Source of the DNA: Myxococcales bacterium | GTDB taxonomy: Bacteria; Myxococcota_A; Polyangia; Polyangiales; JAFGIB01 | DNA: 64,000 bases | Direction of reading: 5' to 3' | Assembly (NCBI GenBank): GCA_029880325.1 | Contig: JAOUOP010000014.1 | Location: 1-64,000, forward strand | In this document: one piece after another, positions 23,316-35,443 of the stretch | Position numbering within the stretch: the first letter of the stretch is position 1 | Layout of the letters: each line of letters begins with the position of its first letter | Made by a program: the position numbers and the translations under genes | Notes under the pieces: model-generated | Database searches by the model: none | What the model saw: the letters and a program-made list of their open reading frames with translations, nothing else | Told to the model about the DNA's origin: nothing

Positions 23316-25005
23316 CCAGATCCCACCCGGCATGATCCTGATGCTGGGGGCGCTGCTGGTGCCCTTCCTGCCCCGGCGCCCGGCCCAGATCTGGATGTTG
23401 CTCTTGCCCGTCCTGGGCCTTTCGCACCTGTGGATGCTGCCCGACAACCTTCTGATGGCCACCGAGCTGGGCGGCTACGAGCTGGACATCGTGCGCGTCG
23501 ACCGCCTCAGCCGCATCTGGGGCACCATCTTCCACATCGCGGCGTTTTTGTCGGTGGTCTACGCCCTGCACGTCGACGACTGGGTGCAGCACCTCTCGGG
23601 CCTGGTCTACGCCGGCAGCGCCATCGGTGCGGCCTTCGCCGGGGATCTGATCACCCTCTTCTTCTACTGGGAGATCACCGCCATCTCCTCGGTCTTTCTC
23701 ATCTGGGCCTCGCGCAACGAAGCCGCCTACAAAGTCGGACTGCGCTACCTGATCATCCAGGTGGCCTCGGGCGTGCTGCTCCTGGCCGGCACCCTCCTCT
23801 ACTATCGCGACACCGGCTCCATCACCTTCGAGCACATGGGCCTCACCGGCCCCGGCCCGATCATCATTCTCCTGGCCTTCGGCATCAAAGCCGCCTTCCC
23901 CCTGCTGCACAACTGGCTGCAGGACGCCTACCCCAACGCCACCGTCACCGGCACGGTCTTTCTCTCGGCCTTCACCACCAAGCTGGCAATCTACGCCCTG
24001 GCCCGCGGCTTCGCCGGCACCGAAATCCTCATCTACATCGGTGCCGCCATGACGGTCTTCCCCATCTTCTTCGCGGTCATCGAAAACGACCTGCGAAGGG
24101 TCCTGGCCTACAGCCTCAACAACCAGCTCGGCTTCATGGTCGTCGGCATCGGCATCGGCACCGAGCTTTCGGTCAACGGCACCGCCGCCCACGCCTTCGC
24201 CCACATCCTCTACAAGGCCCTGCTCTTCATGGCCATGGGCGCCGTGCTGCACCGGGTCGGCACCATCAAAGCCAGCGAGCTCGGCGGCCTCTACAAGACC
24301 ATGCCCTGGACGGCCGGCTTCTGCATCGTCGGCTCCATGAGCATCTCGGCCTTCCCCCTGCTCAGCGGCTTCGTCACCAAGTCCATGATCATGACGGCGG
24401 CCGCTGAAGGCCACTACACCTGGACCTTCATCGCCCTGCTCTTTGCATCCGCGGGCGTCATGGACCACTCGGGCATCAAGATCCCCTTCTTCTCCTTCTT
24501 CGCCCACGACTCCGGCAAGCGCCCCAAGGAAGCCCCGCTCAACATGCTCATCGCAATGGGCGTCACCGCCGCCCTGTGCATCCTCATCGGCGTATTCCCC
24601 GGGCCCCTCTACGCGCTTTTGCCCTACGAAGTCGACTACAACGCCTACGACGCCACCCACATCGTCACCCAGCTGCAGCTGTTGCTCTTCGCGGCGCTGG
24701 CCTTCGGCGTCATGATGCGCACCGGCATCTACCCGCCGGAAGTACGCTCGGTAAACCTCGACTTCGACTGGACCTACCGCAAGGCCCTGCCCTGGCTCGT
24801 AGTCCAAGTCCGCCGCATCGGCGGCCACATCTGGGGCGAACAAAAAGAGCTGGCCCTGTGGACCGTGCGCGGCGCCCTGGGCATCGCCGAACGCGAATAC
24901 GGCCCGCGCGGCCCCTTCGGCGAACCTTGGCTCACCGGCCGCACCGCGATCTGGACGGCGCTGACGCTGGTGGCGTTCTTGCTGCTGAACTTTTACATGT
25001 CGTGA
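23308..25005 (+). CDS. Antiporter channel subunit, NuoL/MrpD-like (third of three)
   Basis: 565 residues, overlapping the small protein gene by 8 nt. Family motifs: LITLFFYWEITAISSVFLIW (Glu about 122), FGIKAAFPLLHNWLQDAYPN (Lys about 194), LRRVLAYSLNNQLGFMVVGI, and HILYKALLFMAMGAVLHRVG. A C-terminal extension (from about residue 465) contains a long amphipathic stretch (DWTYRKALPWLVVQVRRIGG) and a final membrane helix, reminiscent of the lateral helix of NuoL/MrpA. It is therefore the best candidate for the MrpA-like end of the arm, lacking the usual D/E domains. Confidence 0.88.
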   Translation: MINQIPPGMILMLGALLVPFLPRRPAQIWMLLLPVLGLSHLWMLPDNLLMATELGGYELDIVRVDRLSRIWGTIFHIAAFLSVVYALHVDDWVQHLSGLVYAGSAIGAAFAGDLITLFFYWEITAISSVFLIWASRNEAAYKVGLRYLIIQVASGVLLLAGTLLYYRDTGSITFEHMGLTGPGPIIILLAFGIKAAFPLLHNWLQDAYPNATVTGTVFLSAFTTKLAIYALARGFAGTEILIYIGAAMTVFPIFFAVIENDLRRVLAYSLNNQLGFMVVGIGIGTELSVNGTAAHAFAHILYKALLFMAMGAVLHRVGTIKASELGGLYKTMPWTAGFCIVGSMSISAFPLLSGFVTKSMIMTAAAEGHYTWTFIALLFASAGVMDHSGIKIPFFSFFAHDSGKRPKEAPLNMLIAMGVTAALCILIGVFPGPLYALLPYEVDYNAYDATHIVTQLQLLLFAALAFGVMMRTGIYPPEVRSVNLDFDWTYRKALPWLVVQVRRIGGHIWGEQKELALWTVRGALGIAEREYGPRGPFGEPWLTGRTAIWTALTLVAFLLLNFYMS

Positions 25006-25326
25006 TCCCCAACGTTTTGCCGCGGAAGCCCGCAGGACCGCGGCGGGCCGAGCGCTGGGGGCGCGGTGGAATTGAGGATATCGGAGACGGGTTGGCCGCA
25101 ACGTTGAGCGTTTCGGCGCGGGCCAGGAGTATCTCCAGGAGAGCTCTGTTGCGCGTCGAACCATGTCGATTTCGTCTTTTCCGAGAGGCCGCACAGCGAC
25201 CAGTCTCGAACCACGGCTTGAGCGACGCAGGCTGCGTGGTGGTGTGGCCGTCGTAGACAGTCGAGGCGATCGGCGACTCCGCTCTCGCGGAAGCTCGGCA
25301 CCCTCCGCAACGCCGACCCCCCCGCC
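25006..25326. other. Intergenic stretch between convergent genes
   Basis: 320 nt between the antiporter operon and the K+ channel. There is no recognisable domain on either strand. ACGCAGGCTGCGT near 25227 is a small hairpin; the large palindromes seen at other convergent junctions are absent. Confidence 0.4.
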
Positions 25327-26166
25327 TCAGCCCTCCACAGCCACAGCCAACAACTTCTCGCCGCAGTATTTGCAGTGCACCGCGTCCGGGTCGTGGCCCT
25401 CGAGGTTGCACTCGCGGCAGGTGCGGGTGGTGACCATGCGACGGCTGGCCTCGGCGATTTCGACGCTCACGATGCCCGTGGGCACGGCGATGATGCCGTA
25501 GCCCATGATCATCACGACCGAGGCCAGCAGCTGCCCGAGGGCCGTCTTGGGGTGGATGTCGCCGTAACCCACGGTCGTCAGGGTGACGATGGCCCAGTAG
25601 ACGCCGCGCGGGATCGAGGTGAAGCCGTGCTCGGGGCCCTCGATCATGTACATCGCTGAGCCAACGATGATGGTGAGGATGAGCACGCTGCCCAGGAACA
25701 CCAGGATTTTGTTGCGACTTGCACTGAGGGCCGCGATCAGCACGCGGGCTTCGCCCAGGAAATGGGCGAGCTTGAGCACGCGGAAGATTCTGAGCAACCG
25801 GAGCGAGCGGATCACCATCAGCGATTGGCTGCCCGCGACGAAGAGCCCCAGGTAGGCCGGCAACAGCGCCATCAGGTCGACGATGCCGAAGAAGCTCCGG
25901 GCGTAGGCCAGGGGATGGCGCACCGACCACAGCCGGAGAAGGTATTCGGCGGTAAACAGGACGGTGACGAACCACTCCAGCTGGCCCAACAGCGCCCCGT
26001 GGCTTTGGGCCACCGCCTCCATGCTGTCGAGCATGACGATGACCACGCTGGCGCCGATCGCCAGCAAGAGAAACACGTCGAAGATCTTCCCGGCCGGCGT
26101 GTCGGCCTCGAAGATCGTCACGTAGACCCGCTCGCGCAGCGGTAGGCGCTGTGGCTCGGCACTCAC
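25327..26166 (-). CDS. Voltage-gated-type K+ channel with C-terminal zinc ribbon
   Basis: 279 residues from a GTG at 26166, placed ten bases behind a TACACT hexamer; an ATG at 26226 is an alternative. Six membrane helices: S1 around FDVFLLLAIGASVVIVMLD, S4 with regularly spaced Arg (MVIRSLRLLRIFRVLKLAHF, about 112-131), and a pore loop with selectivity filter TLTTVGYGD (about 196-204). The tail after S6 ends in CRECNLEGHDPDAVHCKYCG, a C-x2-C...C-x2-C zinc ribbon, which is an uncommon cytosolic domain on a Kv-like channel. It probably lets K+ through the inner membrane. Confidence 0.88.
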   Translation of the reverse strand: MSAEPQRLPLRERVYVTIFEADTPAGKIFDVFLLLAIGASVVIVMLDSMEAVAQSHGALLGQLEWFVTVLFTAEYLLRLWSVRHPLAYARSFFGIVDLMALLPAYLGLFVAGSQSLMVIRSLRLLRIFRVLKLAHFLGEARVLIAALSASRNKILVFLGSVLILTIIVGSAMYMIEGPEHGFTSIPRGVYWAIVTLTTVGYGDIHPKTALGQLLASVVMIMGYGIIAVPTGIVSVEIAEASRRMVTTRTCRECNLEGHDPDAVHCKYCGEKLLAVAVEG

Positions 26167-26280
26167 GACGACTTCAAGTGTAAAGCGAGGCGGCTCGCGA
26201 TGGAAAAGAAGCGCATCGCCCCACATGCTCACACACCGAAAGCACCCACTGGGCCAGCGTCCGCGCCGGGCATTTCGGTG

Positions 26281-26286
26281 TAGAAT
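26281..26286 (+). promoter_or_regulatory. TAGAAT -10 hexamer, leaderless promoter for the kinase gene
   Basis: TAGAAT ends seven bases before the ATG at 26294. No Shine-Dalgarno and no strong -35 are visible. Confidence 0.45.
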
Positions 26287-26293
26287 CGGCACG

Positions 26294-28030
26294 ATGCTGC
26301 GGCCCGGTCAGGTCATCGCCGATCGCTACCAGCTGATCGAAGCCATCGGCGAGGGCGGCATGGCCGCCGTATGGAAGGCCGAAGACCGCACCTTGATGCG
26401 TCAGGTGGCGGTGAAGTTCCTCTTCGTGCACGCTTCGCGCGATCCAGAAGCGATGGTGGACCAGTTCCTGCGCGAGGCGCGCATCGCCGCCTCGGTGCAG
26501 CACCGCAACGTGATCCAGACCGTCGACTTCGGCACCACCGACGGCCACCAGCCGTTCATGGTGATGGAGCTGCTCGATGGCGAGAGCCTGGGCGATCGCA
26601 TGTTGCGGCAACCACCGCTGTCAGCCCAGGCGCTGATCCACCTGATGAGCCTGATCCTGCGCGGCCTGGCCGCCGTCCACGACGCGGGCATCGTTCACCG
26701 CGACCTCAAGCCCCACAACATCTTCCTGCAGCGCGACGGCGACGCGGTCTATCCGAAGATCCTGGATTTCGGCATCTCGCGCAGCCTGGAGCAGGCCCAG
26801 GATCGCCCCTCCGCCATCGCCACCCAGGAGGGCATGATCGTCGGCACCCCCGACTACATGGCGCCCGAGCAGGCCCGGGGCCGCGGCGACATCGACCGTC
26901 GCGCCGATATCTACGGCGTCGGCGTCATGCTCTACGAGGCGCTCACCGGGCGGTTGCCGTTCTCGGCCGACTCGGTGGGCGATTTGATCGTCAAGATCAT
27001 CACCGAGGAGCCCCCGCGGCCCCAGGCCCTGCGTCCCGAACTGCCCGCGGCGCTGGCCGAGGTGATCGAGCGGGCCATGTCCAAGGATCGCGAGCATCGC
27101 TACGCCGACGCGCGCGCCATGCGGCAGGCCCTGATGACGGCGGCCCAGACCGCCCTGAGCGCACCCGCGGCCGGCGCCGAGCCCCTCGGCTCCACCATGG
27201 CCGCCGTCGCTGTGCCCTCGGCGCCGGGTGCCGCCCAGCGCACGCGCGAGCCGGCCCCCACCTGGGGCGACTTCGAAGGCCTGGCCTCGGCCGCGCCCGG
27301 GCCGCCTCCGCCGCGGGACCCGGTCGCCGAAACCCGCGGGCCGGCGATCCCCGCCCCCCGTGTCTCCGCTCCTGCCGGCGCCCCTCCGGCCGCATCGGCA
27401 CCCGGCGGTGGCCTGGACACGGCGCTGGAGCTGGACCTCGCGCTCGGAGGCCCCAGCGTGATGGGCCCCGCAGCTGGCACCACCGGCCCGGTGACAATGT
27501 CGAGCACCCTTGGCTCCGGCGCCACCGACTTCGGTGACCTCGACGGTGGCTTGGGCGATGCGGGCTTCGGTGGCGGGCTGAGCCTGGAACTCGACGCCGG
27601 CCCGGCCTCCAGCTTGCCCGCCGCCCACGGCCGCAGGCGGCGCACCGGCCATGTGGGCACCGCCGACCACGGCCCCGCAGCTTCGGGCCGCAAGACGCGT
27701 ATCAAGAAGGTCCCCTCGGGCAAGCTCCCCGGCCGCGGCCTCGGCCCCTGGCTCCTCCCCATCGCCGCAGTCGTGCTCATCGGATACTTCATGACGCGCC
27801 CCAAACATCGTCCCATCGATCGCGCCCCGGACCTGGCCAGCCCCCACAGCGCCATGCCGACAGCCTCCGGGGCAGCAGCCCGCGCGACCCGAAGCGCCGC
27901 CGAGGGTATCGGTGCAATCGACTACTCGGTGGTGGCCGGATCCGATCTGAGCCGGCTGCAGCTGCGCCCCAAGGAGCGCCGCGAAAACCCGAAGAAGGCT
28001 CCTCCTCACATGCGCGATGTGGTCTTCTGA
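26294..28030 (+). CDS. Membrane-anchored Ser/Thr protein kinase
   Basis: 578 residues from the ATG at 26294. The kinase domain (about 8-275) has the glycine loop AIGEGGMAAVWKAED, the Lys in VAVKFL, the catalytic loop HRDLKPHNIFL, DFGISR in place of DFG, GTPDYMAPEQARG, and DIYGVGVMLYEALTGRLPF. All catalytic residues are present. A Pro/Ala-rich, low-complexity linker of about 200 residues leads to one membrane helix (LLPIAAVVLIGYFM, about 488-501) and an 80-residue outer tail. The layout is that of myxobacterial Hanks-type kinases. No sensor domain is recognised. Confidence 0.9.
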   Translation: MLRPGQVIADRYQLIEAIGEGGMAAVWKAEDRTLMRQVAVKFLFVHASRDPEAMVDQFLREARIAASVQHRNVIQTVDFGTTDGHQPFMVMELLDGESLGDRMLRQPPLSAQALIHLMSLILRGLAAVHDAGIVHRDLKPHNIFLQRDGDAVYPKILDFGISRSLEQAQDRPSAIATQEGMIVGTPDYMAPEQARGRGDIDRRADIYGVGVMLYEALTGRLPFSADSVGDLIVKIITEEPPRPQALRPELPAALAEVIERAMSKDREHRYADARAMRQALMTAAQTALSAPAAGAEPLGSTMAAVAVPSAPGAAQRTREPAPTWGDFEGLASAAPGPPPPRDPVAETRGPAIPAPRVSAPAGAPPAASAPGGGLDTALELDLALGGPSVMGPAAGTTGPVTMSSTLGSGATDFGDLDGGLGDAGFGGGLSLELDAGPASSLPAAHGRRRRTGHVGTADHGPAASGRKTRIKKVPSGKLPGRGLGPWLLPIAAVVLIGYFMTRPKHRPIDRAPDLASPHSAMPTASGAAARATRSAAEGIGAIDYSVVAGSDLSRLQLRPKERRENPKKAPPHMRDVVF

Positions 28031-28063
28031 GGGCTCTTCTGAAGCCGATTTCCAGGCGAGCCC

Positions 28064-28092
28064 TTTGCCCGTGCCTGGGCCGCGAGTAGAAC
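28064..28092 (+). promoter_or_regulatory. Leaderless promoter for gcvP
   Basis: TTTGCC (28064-28069) and TAGAAC (28087-28092) are 17 bases apart, and TAGAAC ends seven bases before the ATG at 28100. The gene would be read from a leaderless mRNA unless it is also reached from the upstream kinase promoter. Confidence 0.5.
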
Positions 28093-28099
28093 GGGGCCC

Positions 28100-31033
<2,934 letters not shown>

Positions 31034-31060
31034 CCCGACTTGATCGGCCCGAGCCGTCAG

Positions 31061-31196
31061 GCCCTGATCGCAAATAAGTTGATCGTTTGGTGCATGACGG
31101 CGGAACTCGATCGCGAGCGCGCCCGGAGTGAAATCCGTAGGAATAGCGCAGCTATTTTGAGGAATTTTCCGAGGACGTAAGCCGCGAGCGTGCCCG
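31061..31196 (+). repeat. Structured intergenic element, subfamily 1, copy 1 (right arm missing)
   Basis: It matches the element at 43912-44091 over its inner 110 nt (shared blocks GACGGCGGA, GCGCCCGGAG, AATCCG, GAGGAATT, GAGGACG, GAGCGTGCCCG). Predicted helices: TCGCG/CGCGA, AAATCC/GG(A)ATTT with one bulged A, and an apical AATAGC-GCA-GCTATT. The left arm ATCGCAAATAAGTTGATCGT has no partner: the sequence after GTGCCCG is replaced by the next element, which begins at 31197. It follows gcvP in the same orientation. Confidence 0.7.
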
Positions 31197-31367
31197 TCTA
31201 GCCCCTAAACAAGCGCATGTGGAGGATGAGCTGCGCAAAGATGTTGTGAATCAGGGGTTTGCGAAAAGCGCAGGCGCACCCGGAGGTGCATTGAGCATTT
31301 TCGCGAGCGCCTGAACGCAAGCGATTTGTGGAGATCGCCTGCAACATGCGCTTGTTTAGGGTCTAGA
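31197..31367 (+). repeat. Structured intergenic element with 24-nt terminal arms
   Basis: Arms 31197-31220 and 31344-31367 are complementary at 23 of 24 positions (core CTAAACAAGCGCATGT). Inside, GCGAAAA/TTTTCGC encloses an apical GCACC-CGGA-GGTGC hairpin followed by ATTGAGC, the same layout as in the other copies, again with one unpaired A on the 3' side of the stem. Most of the remaining sequence is unrelated to subfamily 1. It abuts the preceding element without a gap and lies between the convergent ends of gcvP and the kinase at 31403. Confidence 0.7.
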
Positions 31368-31402
31368 GCGGCGAAATGTAGCGTCTATTTTGCGGCGGGG
31401 CC

Positions 31403-34400
31403 TCAGTCAGACAGCGACTCCACCGGCGGAAAGCCCGGCGCATAGAGCTGGGCGATGCGCGCCGGGTTGCTGGCACCGCGTTCCTGCAGCTCGAGGCATC
31501 CCTCGCGGATCATGGCCGCCCCCTCGTCGTGGCCCAGGATCTGGCCCTTGCGAATGCGCGCCGCGGCCCGCACCAGGCGGCTGTCACCGCCCATGTCAGC
31601 ATCCGAAAGGATCGCATCCAGGGCCGCAAGCGCCTCGCTGATACGACCCCTACGATAGGCCAAGCCCGCGCGCAGGATGCGGCCGTGGTCGGTGTAGCAC
31701 TCGAGGCCCCGGCGCTCGACCTCTTCGATCTGAGCTTCGGCGCGACTCAACCAGGAGTCAACACCTTCTCCTTCGGCATCACGGCTGGCGTGCAAAAAGA
31801 TTCGCGCGCAGTTGGCCGCATGGTCGCTGCCCCACAGCCCGACGATTAGCAGCGGCGAACCGCCCAGGCGCTCGGACTCGGGAACCAGGGCGACGGCAGC
31901 GGCCGGGTCGTCTTCGTAGAGCGCCAGGTTGACGCTGCCGGAGAAGCTCAACAGCTCGGTCAAGTCCACATCCCGTGTGCGCATGGCTTCGGGCACCTCC
32001 AGGGCGCGCCGCACGCGCTCGACGTCATCGTCCATCAGGTAGCGCGTGACGCCGATCAGGCGCAGCCGCGTGGCGGTCAGGGGGTCTTCGTTCTGGTCGG
32101 CCTCGCGCGCCCACTGCTCGCACACCGAGAGGCCATCGGTTTCGGCCAGCATGACCAGGAGCCGCGCGTAGAGCATGCGGCTGGCGCGCAACTCGGCGGT
32201 GGTGTCGCGGCAGCGGTTGCGAAACATCTCCTCGGCCTGACCGAACTCGAGCGCGCCCGGCTTGAGCAGACCGTCGCTCTGGTAGCCGAAGCCGCGCGCG
32301 AAGGCGATCCAGGCGCGGCAGCGCGGATCGCTCAACTCTTTGTTGATGGACTCGGCCAACGCGAGGGCGCGCGGCTCGGTCTTCGAAACCGAGCTGGTGG
32401 GCTTTTCCAGCATCACGAAGTGGGCGCACAGGCCGACCACGATGCGCCCCGGATCGCCGAGGTCGAGCGCTTCGATGAGGTGACGCACGCCGAAGACCTG
32501 GCTCAGAAATTGATTCGAGGAGATCGTGCCCTGGACCAGGCTCCACAAGGCATCGACGCGATCGACCGCGGGCCCCGGCAGCTCGGCGGGGCTGCGACGG
32601 ACGAAGTCCAGGCCGCGACGCCCCAGGGCCTCCAGCTCGCGAGCCACCACCCGCAGGATCCCCTCGGCGTCCTTTGGGATCTCCAGGGACAACGCCTCCA
32701 GCGTGGGCTCGAGCACCTCCATGCCCTGCTGCCAGCGACCGCTGAGCAACAGCTGAACGCCGGCCCGCCGCCTCAACTCGGCGGCCTCATCGCCGCGCGC
32801 GCCCTCGGCCGCCTGCAGCAGCACCTCGGCAGCGCGCGTGCTGCGACCGGCGCTGACCAACGCCTCGGCCCGCTGGATCAGAAGCTCCTGACGCCAGGCC
32901 TCGTCCTCGTGGTACTTCACCGCGATGCCGTAGAGGTCAGCCGCCTTGCCGAAGGCCATCGCCTCCATCGCCAGACTGGCGGCGCGGATCGCGTAGATAC
33001 CCGCGCGGCTGAAGTCCTTGGCGCCGATCAGGTGCTCGGTCACCGCCTCCAGATCCGGCGCATCTTCCTGTTCGATGGCCGCCGCCAGCCGCCGATGCCA
33101 GTTCTGGATGCGTCCGCTCTCCATCCGCTCGAGCACGGCCTCGCGAATGCTCTCGTGGTAAATCCCCACGGCGCGCGAGTCCGGAGCCCCAACGCCGCGC
33201 ACCAACTTGGCCCGGCGCAGCTCGCTGAGCGCTCCGGGTAGGTCCATGCTGGTGGCCAATAACTCCGCGATAACCGATTCGTGCACCGGACGCCCGGAGA
33301 CGGCGACCATTTCGAGCAGGGTCAGCGGGGCCGGCCCCAGATCCTCGAGGCGCGCACTCAGGGCCCGCGCGATGCTCACCTCCTCGGCGCTCTGCAACCC
33401 GCTGTTGGGATCACCCGCGCGCCGGCGCAGGTGCTCGACCAGTTCCGTGATCAGGTAGGGGTTGGCGCGGGCCTCGCGGGCCACGGCGGCGGCCTGGGCA
33501 TCGCTGTGCTCGCCGTCTCCCAACAGCCTACGCGCCAGCTCGCCAGCCTCCTTGCCGTCCAGCTCCCGCAGCTCGATCTCGCGCACCTCGGCCCAGCTGC
33601 GCTCGCCCAAAAGCGGCAGCAGCGCCGTCAAACAGGGGCTTCGCTCGCGATCGGGCGAGCGGTAGGTACACAGGAGCAACATCGCCGGCGCACCGCTGCC
33701 AGCCATGACATCGGCCAGCAGGTAGGCACTGTCGGCATCGCCCCAGTGGAGATCGTCGATGAACACGATCAGCGGCTCGCGCATGGCGATGCGCGCGAGC
33801 AGCTCGCGCAATGCCGCGCCAGCGCGCCGACGGATCGCCTTGGGCTCGGCCGGAAGCTCGTGGCGACGGCGCGCCGTGCGCACGCACTCGACGCGCTTGA
33901 GCACGGGAAAGAGCTGGGCCAGGGCGTGCACATCGTAGGGCATGACCTCGGCAGCATCGGCCGCGGGCAGGCGCCCGAGATAACGGCTGAGTGAATCGAT
34001 GACGCTGTCGAGGGCCTTGAAGGGCACCACCTCATGCTCGTAGCAGCGACCGCTGAGCACCACCGCCTGCCCCTGTCGCTGGTGACTGGCCACGAAGCGC
34101 TCCACCAGGGCGCTCTTGCCCATGCCGGTCAATCCGTGCAGCAGCACCGTCACACCGCGCCCGTCGGTGGTCGAAAGCAGCGCGCGCTCAAGCTCCGCCA
34201 GCTCCGAACCGCGCCCAAGGAAGGTCGGAGCACTGGGGATCAGACTCTCGGCGCTGTCGCGACGTGCGTCCTGACCCAGGGGCACAAGAGCCTCCAAGAT
34301 CTCAGGGCCGCTGGGGCGCGCCTTGGGATCGCGAGCCAAAAGCCTCATGCACAGGGCATCGAGCACCGGCGGCACCCCCGAGACCAACTCGGAGGGCGGC

Positions 34401-35197
34401 GCCGGATCCTCGAGTTGCTTCTGACGCAGCACTTCCCTGAACGAGCCGTCGAAGGGCACCTGTCCGGTCAGGGCCTCGTAGATCATCACCCCCAGGGCGT
34501 ACCAGTCGGTGGCGGCGTCCACATCCAGGCCGGCCGCCTGCTCGGGCGACATGTAAGCCGGCGTGCCCATGACCCCCGCTTCCATGGTGCCGTGATCGTC
34601 CAGGTTCTGCTCGAAGGCGATGCCGAAGTCGAGCACCACGGCACGGCCACTGGCGGTGACCATCACGTTGTCGGGCTTGAGGTCTCGGTGCAGCTTGCCG
34701 GCCGCGTGCACCGCCATCAGCCCCTCGGTAACCTGCCGAAGCACCGCGCACAGCCGCTCGGGCTGCGTCACCGGCGACGGAAAGAGCAGCTCCATGCCGG
34801 GCGCCCGGGTGCCATGGCCGCCACGGATCTGGCGCGTCCGCCCCGCCACCACCTCGCCCCCGGCCGAGGCTTCACCCACGGCGAAGCTCAGGAAGTCCTG
34901 CCCCTCCACGTACTCCATGCTGAAGTACCAGTCGGAGCCCTCGCTGAACATCTCGTGCAGCTGCACAAGGTTCGGATGACTGACGTCGGCCAGGGCCCGA
35001 AACTCGCGCTTGAAGCGATAGATGCCTGAACCATCGACACGGCGCAGGGTCTTGAGCGCCACCCTGAGGTGCCTCTCGCGATCGTAGACCAGATAGACCG
35101 AGCCCATGCTGCCCTCGCCGAGCTTGCGCTCGATCGAAAACCGCGATGCACCCAGGGCGCGCCCTACGGGCAACGAAGCGCGCGAACCGCCTTGCAT
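31403..35197 (-). CDS. Ser/Thr kinase fused to AAA-type ATPase and TPR-like C-terminus
   Basis: 1264 residues from the ATG at 35197, with AAGGAG about 12 bases upstream. The kinase domain (about 18-300) has GEGSMGSVYLVYD, VALKTL, HRDLKPDNVMV, LDFGIAFEQ and GTPAYMSPEQAAG. The ATPase domain (about 330-600) has Walker A HGLTGMGKSALVERF (about 355) and Walker B LIVFIDDLHWGDADS (about 477), as in PknK and LuxR-type MalT relatives. The rest (600-1264) is a helical-repeat region with TPR-like units. Such proteins combine signalling by phosphorylation with STAND-type switching. There is no membrane helix; cytoplasmic. No DNA-binding domain is seen at the C-terminus. Confidence 0.88.
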   Translation of the reverse strand: MQGGSRASLPVGRALGASRFSIERKLGEGSMGSVYLVYDRERHLRVALKTLRRVDGSGIYRFKREFRALADVSHPNLVQLHEMFSEGSDWYFSMEYVEGQDFLSFAVGEASAGGEVVAGRTRQIRGGHGTRAPGMELLFPSPVTQPERLCAVLRQVTEGLMAVHAAGKLHRDLKPDNVMVTASGRAVVLDFGIAFEQNLDDHGTMEAGVMGTPAYMSPEQAAGLDVDAATDWYALGVMIYEALTGQVPFDGSFREVLRQKQLEDPAPPSELVSGVPPVLDALCMRLLARDPKARPSGPEILEALVPLGQDARRDSAESLIPSAPTFLGRGSELAELERALLSTTDGRGVTVLLHGLTGMGKSALVERFVASHQRQGQAVVLSGRCYEHEVVPFKALDSVIDSLSRYLGRLPAADAAEVMPYDVHALAQLFPVLKRVECVRTARRRHELPAEPKAIRRRAGAALRELLARIAMREPLIVFIDDLHWGDADSAYLLADVMAGSGAPAMLLLCTYRSPDRERSPCLTALLPLLGERSWAEVREIELRELDGKEAGELARRLLGDGEHSDAQAAAVAREARANPYLITELVEHLRRRAGDPNSGLQSAEEVSIARALSARLEDLGPAPLTLLEMVAVSGRPVHESVIAELLATSMDLPGALSELRRAKLVRGVGAPDSRAVGIYHESIREAVLERMESGRIQNWHRRLAAAIEQEDAPDLEAVTEHLIGAKDFSRAGIYAIRAASLAMEAMAFGKAADLYGIAVKYHEDEAWRQELLIQRAEALVSAGRSTRAAEVLLQAAEGARGDEAAELRRRAGVQLLLSGRWQQGMEVLEPTLEALSLEIPKDAEGILRVVARELEALGRRGLDFVRRSPAELPGPAVDRVDALWSLVQGTISSNQFLSQVFGVRHLIEALDLGDPGRIVVGLCAHFVMLEKPTSSVSKTEPRALALAESINKELSDPRCRAWIAFARGFGYQSDGLLKPGALEFGQAEEMFRNRCRDTTAELRASRMLYARLLVMLAETDGLSVCEQWAREADQNEDPLTATRLRLIGVTRYLMDDDVERVRRALEVPEAMRTRDVDLTELLSFSGSVNLALYEDDPAAAVALVPESERLGGSPLLIVGLWGSDHAANCARIFLHASRDAEGEGVDSWLSRAEAQIEEVERRGLECYTDHGRILRAGLAYRRGRISEALAALDAILSDADMGGDSRLVRAAARIRKGQILGHDEGAAMIREGCLELQERGASNPARIAQLYAPGFPPVESLSD

Positions 35198-35348
35198 GTC
35201 CGGCCGAAACTCCTTGTGGTCACCCTGCGGAGCGGGATGGGTCTGTGCCCAAACATGACCCGGCGGGGGCGCCCGAGCCCATGGACCATCCCCCCAAGGG
35301 TACGGCATGTTGGGCTCCAGCGCCCGGACCGCTTCGGCCGGCCGTGCA

Positions 35349-35385
35349 GCTTTTTTTCGAAGTCCCGTCGGCCCACGAAAAAAGC
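35349..35385 (-). terminator. A/T-stem hairpin behind the HD-domain gene
   Basis: GCTTTTTTTCG (35349-35359) and CGAAAAAAGC (35376-35385) pair across a 16-nt loop. The stem is strikingly AT-rich for this DNA. It lies about 60 bases downstream of the HD-domain gene's stop and ahead of the kinase gene on the same strand. Confidence 0.4.
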
Positions 35386-35443
35386 CAATGAAATCAAACG
35401 TATGGGCCCGGGCCGTAGGCAGTCGAGCCCGCTCGAAAAGCCC

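Noticed and set aside
25006..25326. Possible tRNA T-arm (GGTTCGAGAC on the minus strand) and a further structured element
   Set aside because: The flanking bases do not form a T-stem or acceptor stem, and the core hairpin and arms of the element family are missing.
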